Shown: in pieces, positions 44,401 through 53,509 of the stretch
Layout of the letters: the number at the start of each line of letters is the position of its first letter
Position numbering within the stretch: the first letter of the stretch is position 1
Assembly (NCBI RefSeq): GCF_022458985.1
Contig: NC_061781.1
Location: 22,734,001 to 22,798,000 of the forward strand
DNA length: 64,000 nt
Source: Mugil cephalus
Lineage: Eukaryota; Chordata; Actinopteri; Mugiliformes; Mugilidae
Reading direction: 5' to 3'
Program-made: the position numbers and the translations under genes
Notes under the pieces: generated by a model
The model's input: the letters and a program-made list of their open reading frames with translations, nothing else
What the model was told of the DNA's origin: nothing
The model's database searches: none

Positions 44401-44775
44401 CTCGGTTTCCATTTCATCATATTAATAAATATTCTGGGAATATAAACATCTGGGCTTGTTTCAACCAGTTTCTCATAGTTGAGCATAGGCCCAATAACTG
44501 TATTACCAGGAATTATTAAAAGTACCCTTGAGAACGGTGGGAGATCGATATATTTAACATTGCACTACTCTATTTCACCAGATGGTCCGGTGGATTACAG
44601 TCGCCTTCCAGAGTCTCTGCGCTACATCAAGAGGAAACAAGGAGCGTTGAAGTGGAAGAAAGCTTACACTGGAAGTCACAGACTGACCAAGTTCCACTCA
44701 AACAAAACATTCTGGAAGAATCTGAGATATCACATGCCTGCAGTGCCTATAAGAAGACGTCAAGCTGTTATCTAA
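29406..44775 (+). CDS. Gene B: IL-1 receptor type 1-like protein with TIR domain
   Basis: A single-pass IL-1-family receptor, about 546 residues. Exons: 29,406-29,484; 35,731-35,935; 36,736-36,904; 38,338-38,506 (or from 38,325, see below); 38,707-38,772; 39,550-39,676; 39,987-40,126; 40,227-40,370; 42,423-42,581; 42,890-43,078; 44,582-44,775. Order: signal peptide (1-26), Ig1 (27-95), Ig2 (96-207), Ig3 (208-318), membrane segment in exon 8 (about 322-347), TIR (about 369-535). Box 1 is DAYVSF, box 2 GRDDCPGE, box 3 FWKNLRYHMP. Ig1 keeps both core cysteines. Two oddities: the conserved Asp-Cys that normally opens exon 4 is out of frame, and intron 5 starts with GC. It follows gene A in the same orientation. 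It may be the IL1R1 ortholog or a close paralog; I cannot separate these without a tree. Confidence 0.88.
29994..30437 (+). repeat. Dispersed repeat (family U), copy 2, gene B intron 1
   Basis: It is similar to 17,094-17,632. The left end GTCCTCATATGGGGACG and the right end GTCCATACGTTAGGAC are imperfect inverted repeats. It is non-coding and probably a MITE. Confidence 0.65.
32185..33060 (-). mobile_element. Tc1-derived MITE (family T) split by other insertions, gene B intron 1
   Basis: Minus-strand family blocks lie at 32,210-32,480, including GTGGATGTTACTTAGACACG. The expected terminal repeat appears only at 33,010-33,055 (CTGCTGGTGGTCACAGTGTC, then GTGGCTGATTGGT). About 530 bp of unrelated DNA lies between, including the hairpin element at 32,619-32,886. 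Confidence 0.6.
32619..32886. mobile_element. 268-bp hairpin MITE nested in a family T copy
   Basis: The ends AAGCCGGATTTCCATACACG and CGTGTATGGAAATCCGGCTT are perfect inverted repeats, with further arm pairing at ATCTACACCACTCCACACC against GGTGTGAGGTG-like sequence. A short ACA/AACA repeat flanks both ends, too short to name a superfamily. Confidence 0.85.
33060..35460. other. Gene B intron 1, stretch with nothing recognised
   Basis: The DNA is AT-rich with no protein-like frame. A short GGGGATCGAACCACTGTCC motif near 35,220 looks like a tRNA box B but lacks a partner box A, so no RNA gene is called. Confidence 0.4.
35462..35680 (+). mobile_element. Tc1-derived MITE (family T), copy just before gene B exon 2
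   Basis: It begins GATCAGGCATAACATTATGA, followed by the GTGGGAAACTTTTGGACC block and a (GACCA)n run. The element ends about 50 nt before exon 2 (35,731), so the branch point and polypyrimidine tract lie just beyond it or may even use its end. Confidence 0.75.
36991..37117. mobile_element. 127-bp hairpin MITE in gene B intron 3
   Basis: TTAGGGCCACTG at the left and CAGTGGCCCTAA at the right are perfect inverted repeats. The interior also folds: TTATCTCAGAATTCT against AGAATTCTGAGATAA. Poly-T and poly-A arms lie between. Confidence 0.9.
38325..38506 (+). CDS. Gene B exon 4 (second half of Ig2), with a frame conflict
   Basis: The previous exon ends in phase 0 after TGG ATG AAG. The first acceptor (TAG at 38,322-38,324) would begin GAC TGC, giving the Asp-Cys seen in most IL-1R Ig2 domains. 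That frame then reads nonsense to a TAG near the exon end. The true Ig2 frame (SVSVDRKGDLRLTAPS, GIYTC) is offset by one base. A second acceptor, CTGCCTCCCAG at 38,327-38,337, starts the exon at 38,338 in the correct frame but drops Asp-Cys. So either there is one extra base in the purine run GAGCAGAGGAGAAGAA, or the acceptor has moved 13 nt. Confidence 0.8.
38707..38772 (+). CDS. Gene B exon 5, short linker exon with a GC donor
   Basis: The exon encodes the Ig2-Ig3 linker, ending in GTG G|GCAAGT. Cutting there leaves phase 1 and joins to GT ATG AGT at 39,550, restoring Val-Gly-Met-Ser. The nearest GT, at 38,777, would break the frame. GCAAGT is the usual consensus for the rare GC-AG class. 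Gene A exon 5 ends at the same place with a normal GT. Confidence 0.8.
38807..39280 (+). mobile_element. Tc1-derived MITE (family T), complete copy in gene B intron 5
   Basis: Both ends are present: TACAGCGATCAGCCACAACA at the left and TAATGTTATGCCTGATCGGT at the right are inverted repeats, with TA at the junctions. Internal phrases TTCTGCTGGGAAACTTTTAG, GTGGATGTTACTTAGACATG and TTGCCTCCAAATTCACTAG come from separated parts of a Tc1 transposase gene, so this is an internally deleted derivative. Confidence 0.88.
40650..40800. repeat. Dispersed repeat (family V), copy 1, gene B intron 8
   Basis: The block around ACACTAGGTGGCGATATGTG and GGCCCCCTTTCC is found reversed at 55,815-55,925. Its class is unknown. 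Confidence 0.5.
41290..42393 (-). mobile_element. Deleted hAT transposon, copy 1, in gene B intron 8
   Basis: The element spans 41,298-42,385 and is flanked by identical 8-bp repeats CTAAGAAC (41,290-41,297 and 42,386-42,393). The ends TAGTGTCCGACC and GGTCGGTCTCTA are inverted repeats. On the minus strand, 41,632-41,850 encodes a frame ending NIHEDERCNLLGANANKLCY and then NLPLTDFKH and a stop. This is the C-terminal dimerisation region of an hAT transposase; the rest of the gene is missing. It is over 1 kb long and near-identical to 57,601-58,810 in reverse. Confidence 0.92.
43079..44581. other. Gene B intron 10, nothing recognised
   Basis: This 1.5 kb intron is AT-rich with no clear repeat or frame. 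A short TTTAGCTCAGTTG string near 44,003 resembles the start of a tRNA but has no matching remainder. Confidence 0.45.
44582..44775 (+). CDS. Gene B exon 11, TIR box 3 and C-terminus
   Basis: Phase 1 entry gives DGPVDYSRLPESLRYIKRKQ, then FWKNLRYHMP (box 3) and a short basic tail ending AVI. The upstream intron lies after VILVEMG, whereas in gene A the last intron lies before the equivalent VVLVELE. Confidence 0.9.
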
Positions 44776-44917
44776 ACCGAGGACGGATACTTTGTTTTCA
44801 TCATTTCCCTCTTAATGGTCCATGTGGTTACCAGATGCATTAATCATCTGAATGACAAGACACTAGTACCGTACTCAGGACAGCCTTATTTACTGGAATA
44901 CCTCAATGGAATACCTC

Positions 44918-44923
44918 AATAAA
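44918..44923 (+). terminator. Polyadenylation signal of gene B
   Basis: AATAAA lies 143 nt past the stop. A 13-bp direct repeat (GGAATACCTCAAT twice) lies directly over its left side. Confidence 0.55.
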
Positions 44924-45539
44924 TACAACAATGTCGGCAGAGAAAAAACTGATGGACTAATAACTGGCACTGACGAAGCTCAGTGAACCAGATTATCGTC
45001 ATCTTTACTGCTTTTTGGAACAAAGAAATTTTACCACCAGGAGCACCGGTATCAGTTTGAGTTGAAGCCCATGGTTTCCCAATCACAGCACAGCGGTGAC
45101 TGGTGCTGTTTGTGTTTTGATATCTGACGTGCAGGTTGTTTTAAAGTCTGCGCCTCCTCTCGAGAGAAGAGAACGAAATGTAATTAGTCCTGAAGTATTA
45201 TTATTAGGATATTCAGTTTAATACTGACAATGTTTTGTGTTATTTAAGTGTTTGTTAAGTGTGAATTGAAGCAGGCTTTCTGAAGCCAGAGTGTCAGCCT
45301 AAGAAGTGAGCCCTGTGCTCATACCTGGCGTTGGTGAGATTAAAACAAAGAACAGATGTCACCCTACACAGATTGTAATGTTTTTCCTTCCTGCTTATTC
45401 ATCCTAGGTCATACCAAATTCTAAGGAAGGCGTGGTTTACCAGTTATCATGAAACGTTTTGTTTTTTGTTTATAGTTTTAGGTCATCAGTTGCTTCCAGA
45501 GGCTTTTGCAACAAATGCCAGTAAACATTTACCTCTGAT

Positions 45540-46575
45540 TAACCACTGATCCAGAAGCCTCGTGTATCAAATTGTGTGTAGAAAAGGTTCTAAATTCTGC
45601 CATAGGAATGAAATTTTGAATGTGTTTAAGTACAAAAAAATCCAGAATTATCAAACATGCGTACACCAGACCCCACGCACACTGATAAGAAATCGGTGAT
45701 GATAAATCCCACCTGTTCTTAACTATCATGCTCGTGCATGGTTCGGGTCATTTGCATTCAGAAACGCCCCGAATAGACCATATATGGTGGAATTAGATCA
45801 TGAAAATTTTAATTTCTTTCTTTCCAAAGGTCAGCTAACAGGCAGACTTACCTAAAATCTTTGTATGATCCTCGCTCTTGTTTGAATGAGTTTTTGAACC
45901 AGCATTGATTAATAGAGATGTAGTTGCATCTCACATTATCTGTGTATTGATTGAATGAAATCCTTTCCCATTCACGTAACTGAATTCATCGTGTGTTTTT
46001 ATTGCTTTGTGGGTGCATCCGGCAATGGCCTGAAATCCTCATTTAATTTGGGCTTGTTGGTGATGTCTGTATGGCAACTGGATGTAAACTGAAGCCAGAG
46101 AAATTACTTCATCCAACACTGCCGACATGATTGTACTTAGTGTCGGCCGAGAAAAGCCGCATATGTCTCCAATCTCTCGCTAAAATGTTCTGGTGGCCAA
46201 ACATCTCAGGCTGGACAGGAGTTGTATGTGCACTGGGAACAAGAGTTTTAAATCAGGGCATAAATCCATCAGTATGTTCTTTGAAAACGCATGGTTTTCA
46301 AAATCCTCCAATGGTACAAGAGTAGTACTTCAACTTAGTAGTGTGCTTCAACTTTTCTTTAGTCACGCCAGTGTCTGCTAAATTACTGACTGAGCGTTTT
46401 TATAAGAGACCGGAAATATGTCATAACGTGCGAAGTTTGAGATGCTGCTGAACACTGCTACTCTCTTGATGGGTTCTGTGTGTAGTTCCACTGTTCTGCC
46501 ACTAGATTTTGTGTGTACGCACAGTTAGTTGTGCATAAATTTACACACTTTTCTTTACGCATAGATCTGTGCATA
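45540..46575. mobile_element. Probable PIF/Harbinger-like or other MITE
   Basis: The left part (CTCGTGTATCAAATTGTGTG, CGTACACCAGACCCCACGCA) and the right part (GTGTACGCACAG, TTACACACTTTTCTTTACGC) have inverted-repeat character and the TACGCAC phrase of a common fish repeat. The ends could not be fixed. Confidence 0.35.
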
Positions 46576-47793
46576 TGCTTGGCACTTGGCACGTTACAAT
46601 CTCCCTGGAAAGTACCATCAAAGTTCAACAACATCCACCTTCAAGTCTGAAATGACATTTCTGTGAACCACAGCACTGCGGTTGATGATTCTACTTTTTT
46701 TTCTTTTCTTTTTTTTTTTTTTACGTCTGCCTCTGGTCTGTTTTAAACCAGTTCAAAATTAAAAGCACATTGTCATACTGATCACACTTACTGATTAGTT
46801 TGAGAGTAAGATGAAGACACTGAAGTGACAGCATGTTTAAAGCTCACTCTTTGCCACACTATGTCTTGTCAAAATAACGATTTGGCACATCAGTACCCCT
46901 CCAAACCAGAATCATTTAGGCAGCAGGATTGCAATCCCTCTAAAGCATCTGGCATTTCAATAATAAATGATCAAGTGGATGGACATTAATTGACGAAACA
47001 TGAAGATGAATGTACAAGGAAATATTTTACGGTTAGACTCCAAGAATGACAGTATAATAGACCCGAATCTCAGACGATGCAGGTAAATAGTGACAGGACC
47101 CACCGGAGTCTAGACACTAGTGGTGGTGGATAAGAAGAAGAAGCTGACAAGGACTTCAAGGATGACCATGAGAGGTGTAGACGGGGAGGAGAAGAGTTCG
47201 TTGGATGGAGGTAGTATAGTGCTAGTTGAGGAAGGATGGATTTTGCACGTCCTGATCTTCCTTTGTGAACTTTCACTTAATCTTCATAAAGAAAGGAAAG
47301 AAACTAAATAAGCAAGAAATAAGCAAATATTATGTTTATTTATGCCTTATTTATGCATGTCATTTATACCTGCTCATTTTTATTTTGTCTGACAGTTTGA
47401 AAGGGCCCTTTTCCTGTATGTACAGTATGTACAAATTAGACGGCTGCTTTAGCACGTACAGGGCACGGTCTAACGCCTGAATTTCAAAGCCGCTAAGAGA
47501 GTTAGTGTGGAAACGCATCTTACGGTTAGATGCAGTGTTGTGTAACTTGGAAATATGCCACCTGGGAATGTGGACAGATATTTTGGCACGTAGCGGAAAA
47601 GAAAGCAGTAATCTGGAAACGGAAATGATCCATCATCCATGCATCCTGTTTTTCCTGTTTACACACAATTAAATACTATTCCAGTGTCTCTTGGTCTCTT
47701 TGCATTGCTTAAAATTTGTTGAAATGTATTTTCTTTGAAAAAAAAAAAAAAGAAAAAAAAAGTTGTTAGTAACACTCAAAGACCAGGTTGTCT

Positions 47794-48491
47794 ATTGCCA
47801 GTAGAGATGTTCGATACCAGCAATTTCCTTTCAATCTAATACTGAGTAAAATTCAGGCTGGTATCGTATTTCAGATCATAGCCTCATAGTAATTTATTTA
47901 TTTATTTTAAACTCAGAAGTATATTGAGGTAGTGGCCTCATTTACTATAGCCAAGCTAATACAACAATAGAAAAAACAGAGACACAATCATACAAAATAT
48001 GTGAAACTGCTTATTCAAACACACACACAAAAAAATAATTATTTAACTATTAAGAACTACTATAAAATGAAAACTCGCTTCTGAAAGTGTGACTCTGTTC
48101 TCTCCTCTTCTGTCATCGTCATCATAAATGCTTCGTATTCTGTGTTGTGGTTTAACCTGAGGTGTTACACAAGGTTTGCTGTGTGTTGTTGTGAAAAAGG
48201 GGGTTTTTTCTTGCCACAGTCGCACCTCAGGCTGCTCTGGAGGTTTCAGGCCGGTTTTTGTAAAGCGTCTTGAGACAATTTGTCTTGTTATTGGCGCTAT
48301 ATAAATAAAATTTAATTGAATTGCCACAACTCATTAGTTTAGTTACTTTCCACTGTGTTCCTACATTACCTCCAATGACTGAAGTATCAAAAGTATCAAT
48401 ATTTTGATTTGAGAATCAATTTTAGAGCATAAACACCTGGTATCAGAAGTATCAAGATTTCAGTATCGATCCGCACATCACTAATTGCCAG
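47794..48491. mobile_element. hAT-type MITE, copy B, carrying a nested insertion
   Basis: The element 47,802-48,483 is flanked by identical 8-bp repeats ATTGCCAG (47,794-47,801 and 48,484-48,491). The ends TAGAGATGTTCGATACC and GATCCGCACATCACTA are inverted repeats. It matches 7,299-7,674 in reverse, except for about 130 bp at 48,193-48,324, which is a reversed copy of the SINE-like repeat ending GCGCTATATAAATAAA. Confidence 0.9.
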
Positions 48492-48499
48492 TTTGTATG

Positions 48500-49225
48500 C
48501 CCAGCTAAGCTGAGGCATCCTGCCTCAACTCCATTTCTGTAGTGTGCTGTCCAAACATAGTGATATTTCAGTCATAGATACATTTTCCAGGTTATCAGTG
48601 CTTAAATCTGAAAGTACATTTCATAAATGACAAAGCAAGTGCCAAAGGATTCACTCCAAGCAAAACCTTTTCCTATAGATCACACGTCATGTGTAAGTTT
48701 TACAAATCCAAAATTGTAGTTTAGAATTGGTATTCTATTGGCACTATTCAAAAATAACTGTAAAATAATCCTTTCATTTATCCCACTGCATCACATATTA
48801 TTTACCCAGGTAAGATATAACCTATAATAGTCTTTAGTAGTGACTTAGTGGAACTGCTATTTGACAGAAAACAACGTATTCTCACCACACGTCAGTTGTG
48901 TTCGTCATAGATAGATAAACCTGAGAATCATGTAAATGTAAATGAAAATGTTCACACGGAACAGTTTCCTGTTCAGAGAAAAACATCATACTTCTCGTTA
49001 GACCTCATGCTGGCTTTAGTTAACTTCTTTTTTTTTCATGTTTATAGTCTATACTGTAAGAGTGTCATCGCACAGCGGTGATGACGGACTAGTTTACTGT
49101 CAGTGTCACAGAACCATGTTTCTTCACATAATGAGCGAAAATTACTTGTGTAATCATTGTTAGATGTGATCATGATTAAACCGATGGCCGTGGAACGGAG
49201 AGGTATGACACTGCTGTGTGATTCT
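48500..49225. other. Gene-free stretch, nothing recognised
   Basis: There is no protein-like frame and no repeat structure that I could identify. Confidence 0.45.
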
Positions 49226-49229
49226 TTTG

Positions 49230-50059
49230 GATGTGCATGCCTATCCTGCTCATCAACACCCCAGTGACTGATGGTGCAATGGTGTCTTCAAGAACTGTGG
49301 AAACTGGGCGGAGAAGATGACAATGACCCTAAAAATCCTCAACAGAACAAATGTGCTGGAACACTCCCGAAGTCCAGATGTCAACCCCATCGAGCGAATT
49401 TGGGACATGCTGGAAAACATTAATTACTATATTGACACCAACACTAGACAATAGAAGATTGGAAAAACGTTGCCTGGTCTGACGAGTCAGAATCTGGAGT
49501 AAACAACATGAAAGCATGGATCCATCCTGCCTTGTATCAACGGTTTAGGTTGGTGGTGGTGGTGTAATGGTGTGGGGGATATTTTCTTGGCTCACTTTGG
49601 GCCCCTTAGTACAAACTGAGCATGGTTTAAATGCCACAGCCTCCCTGAGTATTGTTGCTGACCATGTCCATCCCTTTACGTCCACAGTGGACCATCTTCT
49701 GAAGGATACTTCCAGCAGGATAATGCACCATGTCACAAAGCTCATATCATCTCAAACTGGTTTCTTGAACATGACAATGAGTTCACTGTACTCCAATGGC
49801 CTCCATAGTCACCAGATTTCAATCCAATAGATAGAGGAACCTTTGGGATGTGGTGGAACAGGAGATTCTCATCATAGACATGCAGCAGACAAATCTGCAG
49901 CAACTGCATGATGCTATCATGTCAATGTACCAAAATCTCTGAGGAATGTTTCCAACACCTTGTTGAAAGTATGACACCAAGAATTAAGGTAGTTCTGAAG
50001 GCAAAATTGGGCCCAACCTTTTACTAGCAAGGTGTACCTAATAAAGAGGCCACTGAATG
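49230..50059 (+). pseudogene. Rearranged Tc1-like transposase fossil
   Basis: Fragments in several frames match Tc1 transposase: an NPIERIWDM-type phrase near 49,387, an NVAWSDES-type phrase near 49,480, a GGGVMVWG-type phrase at 49,553 and an FQQDNAPCHKA-type phrase near 49,715 with stops between. The first fragment belongs near the C-terminus but lies upstream, so the copy is rearranged. The end GTGTACCTAATAAAGAGGCC is the typical terminal repeat of this family. Confidence 0.8.
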
Positions 50060-50061
50060 TA

Positions 50062-50376
50062 CATCATGTAGCATTGTTCTACAGCACACAACTCCAAGGT
50101 ACATGCAGCAAAATCCTATGGGATAGCAGCAGCTTTTTGAACCAATCAGAGATCCGTACGAGAGTTGTGTTTGAGTAAATGCATATTTAAACATATTACA
50201 TGCAGCATTTACTCAAACATAACTCATGTACAGAGCTCTATTGGTTCAAAAAGCTACTGCTGTTCCATATACCACCCATTGGAATGTTCATACTGTTCTT
50301 ATTTTTTGGTGGTTTCATTGCATGTAACATGGATCTGTATTTGCCCATGTGTGCTGTAGAACAATGCTACATGATG
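50062..50376. mobile_element. 315-bp palindromic MITE at a TA target
   Basis: The left end CATCATGTAGCATTGTTCTA and the right end TAGAACAATGCTACATGATG are perfect inverted repeats. The arms also pair at GTTTGAGTAAATGC against GCATTTACTCAAAC. TA flanks both sides (50,060-50,061 and 50,377-50,378). The right arm carries about 90 bp of extra sequence. It sits exactly at the end of the Tc1 fossil. Confidence 0.9.
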
Positions 50377-50560
50377 TATAATATACTGACGTTTCATCAA
50401 TACATTTTGTGCAACAGATCAGCATGATCAGCATGAGCCATAATTTCGTCCAGGGTGCTGAAATTACTACGGCCGCCTCTACCTCATCCTTTCATTTTGT
50501 CTTTGCGTAAGAAAGTCATACAAAAAAGTCTTTATTGCTTCTTAATTTGAAACAGCTGTC

Positions 50561-51222
50561 TTGCAAGGTTCTTACAACTTACAGTCAATGTTTCCAGTCA
50601 TGTCTCCCTGCAATAACCACAACACCAAAGGTTTCCTGTTTGGCCTTTTAGCGGTAACATGTTTTGTTATCATTTTATCTTGTAACATCCTGTACCTTTA
50701 CTTGCATATTTTTTGTTCTTCTTGTGTATACTCCCACTTTACGTGACATTTTGAATGTGGTTTACTTTCAAATTTGTGATTAAATTTTACTAATTGATAA
50801 GGTTAATCTAAAACACCAGTAAACGTTGTTTTGTATTTGAACTGAGCCTTTCCCGGAGCCTGGTAGAGTGACACTCCTGCTTCCATGCAAACAGACATTG
50901 TGGTTCGCTATGCTTCTGACTTTGACCGGATCCAATGATGATGAGCAAATATGAGCATGATCAAGACCGGCTTGAGTGGAATCATGAAGCAAAATTCAGT
51001 AACAGTTCATGTGTTGGTCTCCCAACAGGAGGAAATAGTAAAAGTTGTCAAAATAGAAGTCTAATAGTATATCTGCTTAATGTCAGCAAAGTAACAGCAC
51101 AGAAGCATATTGTCACCCTTGTGCCTTGGTACAGTTTCTCAGACCTGAAAGGCGTGTTTACCATCTTGTTTATGTCTGCACTTTACTCTGGAAGATTAAA
51201 CTGTATTATTTGCTGGTATTAA
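50561..51222 (+). other. Unresolved membrane-like and Asn-rich frames
   Basis: At 50,561-50,746 a frame encodes a hydrophobic run GFLFGLLAVTCFVIILSCNI, which could be a membrane span. At 50,935-51,222 another encodes 95 residues with several Asn-X-Ser/Thr sites. No family was recognised and no splice-phased link was found. They could be exon remnants of a surface protein or chance frames. Confidence 0.2.
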
Positions 51223-51286
51223 ATATTAAGCAAGACATTCTTAGAAGGAGGGATGAGAAGACATGCATTGCATGCATGCATCAATA

Positions 51287-51905
51287 CAGAACAGGCTAAT
51301 GGAAACCATGAGGAGGCCGCAAGGTAGTCAACAACAACCAAATACCTGCAGAGAGTAAGGCAAGCCCTGCAAAGTCAGGTGAATGGTAAGAACAAGATCT
51401 GAGCCATCAACAGGTTCGCACTACCAGTCATCAGATACCTCGCTGGGATCATAAGCTGGCCAAAAGAGGAGATAGAAGCCACAGATATTAAGACAAGAAA
51501 GCTCCTTACCTTGCACAAAGGGCTTCACCCGAAGTCCAACACCCTGAGACTGTACACAAAGGGGAAGAGGGAGGCTGAGGAGAAGGCCTTGAGCATCAAG
51601 GCCACAGTCCAGGATGAAACATCGGAAATCCAAGAGTACATCAAGAAAATGGTCCCAAATGAATTGAAACTACTGAGAGAATGTCTCAGACAACAGAAAC
51701 CCAAGGAGAGTGCAAAGGAAGAGGAGCGGACAACCTGGAGGGACAAGCCCCGACAAGGCATGTACCACCATCAAATTGAAGAAGTGGCTGATATCAAGAA
51801 AACCTACCAATGGCTCGAAAAACACTGAACTAACAGACAGCACAGAGGCACTACTCATGGCAGCACAAGAACAGGCAATAAGTACAAGAGCCATAGATGT
51901 GGTTA
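51287..51905 (+). pseudogene. Non-LTR retrotransposon ORF2 fragment
   Basis: The region encodes INRFALPVIRYLAGIISWPK, then KGLHPKSNTLRLYTKGKREA and, after a frame break near 51,825, STEALLMAAQEQAISTRAID. This is the region after the reverse transcriptase core in a group of fish LINEs. An in-frame stop lies before INRFALP, and both ends of the element are missing. Confidence 0.75.
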
Positions 51906-51999
51906 TCTTTTCTTTTCTATGTGTAACTGCACTACATAACCAAGCAAATACCATTGTGGTTCAATAAAGACTGTTTAAGCTATCAAAGTATCTGCTTTC

Positions 52000-53500
52000 A
52001 GTCTTAGATCAGCAGGTTTTATTAGGGCGTTTGCAAAATTAGTGAGAATTAATCATAATATTTCCTTCCTTCAAACATTTGCCTATAAAATCAGCTCAGT
52101 CAAAGTGCTCGGGGTGAGCGTGAGAATAAAAAAAAAAATCTTTCACAGGCTGTTCCATGGAACTATTGGAATAAGCTGCACTCCAGTCATGCTGTTTTTG
52201 TTGGACAACTAAGGTTTCCCATCCTACAGTCAGCATTTTCATTGTACATATGTTTTCATTTCCTATTTTCCAGTTTCCAGTCTCCTCCTCTTTTCCATCT
52301 CCTCCTTTGTATAGATACGAATGTGTTTTGTTTTTTACCAGCCTACCCTGTAATTTAGGAGTTCGCTGTTCAAGTTAAACTGGTTTACCGTTTGGCCTTC
52401 CGATCTTCCTTCTTCTCAGGAATTGTAGTGTTTATCTTATTTCCAAACAGTGAGCCAGACTCCTGTTACACAGGACACAAACATGCACAATGGTATAAAG
52501 CACTAATATATATTTCAATTTAAATCAGACTAAATGACCAAATTGGACAAAGTAACAAATTAGGACTTTTTTGTTGTTGTTGTTTACAAACAAATTTAAA
52601 GTGCTTAAAATGGACACTTTTAATCTAAATTAATAAAGTGTTAATTTATTATTTTTTATTATTTTTAAGTTAATTTTCCAGAACCCTTTTGAGGCACTGA
52701 CTGCCTGAAGCATGTTTGATAAGTATGGTTTCTTCCTTTGTGTGTTTGACTACCTTCAACTACTCAAATATACTTTATACTCAAATAGCCCGTATGTGTT
52801 ATCAACACTTCTATTCTGATTCTACACTAGGGTACTAGGGCCACTCATGAGAAAAAAGGTCCAAGGTCGACTTCTCTAAATTTGAACTTTTTTCTCAAAG
52901 TACTTGATGGGTTCTCATGGGTGGTCCTACTACTTTTCTGTATAATCCAATACTGCAACAAATTTTATTTTACCCATTTCAATCTAATTCCACAGAGCGA
53001 AGCAACTGTTATGTTGCCAAGAACTACATGGGAACCAAACCAAAACACCCTTAACATTTGATTCAAGGCATACCCTCTAATTTACCCTGAGACTGGCATG
53101 TTGTTTCAAGTTACAGTTGGACTACTCACTTACTACCTGCACTGGCACGGAAACCTCTCCTGGGTTTGCCGTCAATCACAAAGCACAGATGGCTAGGATT
53201 AGAAATTTATTTAAACTTCCACACTGCACCAGTCCAAACATGAATACAAATATACACAACCTGATCCTCCACCTTATCACTTAACACTGCAATTAGCACT
53301 AAGCGGTCTCTCGTGGGACAAGCTGATACAGGCCAGGCAGGCTCTGCGGTAAGGACATAGGTGGCAGATGCAATAACCGTGAACAAAATCCAGGCCAACA
53401 TGAACATGAATGCCCACAACAATGATTTTATATATATATATATATATTTTTTTTTTTGCACATTTGTCACGTCTAAATGTTTCGGCTTGTCAAACTAATT
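52000..53500. other. Gene-free stretch, nothing recognised
   Basis: AT-rich DNA with a short (TA)n run at about 53,430-53,446 and no protein-like frame. Confidence 0.45.
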
Positions 53501-53509
53501 TAAATGTGA

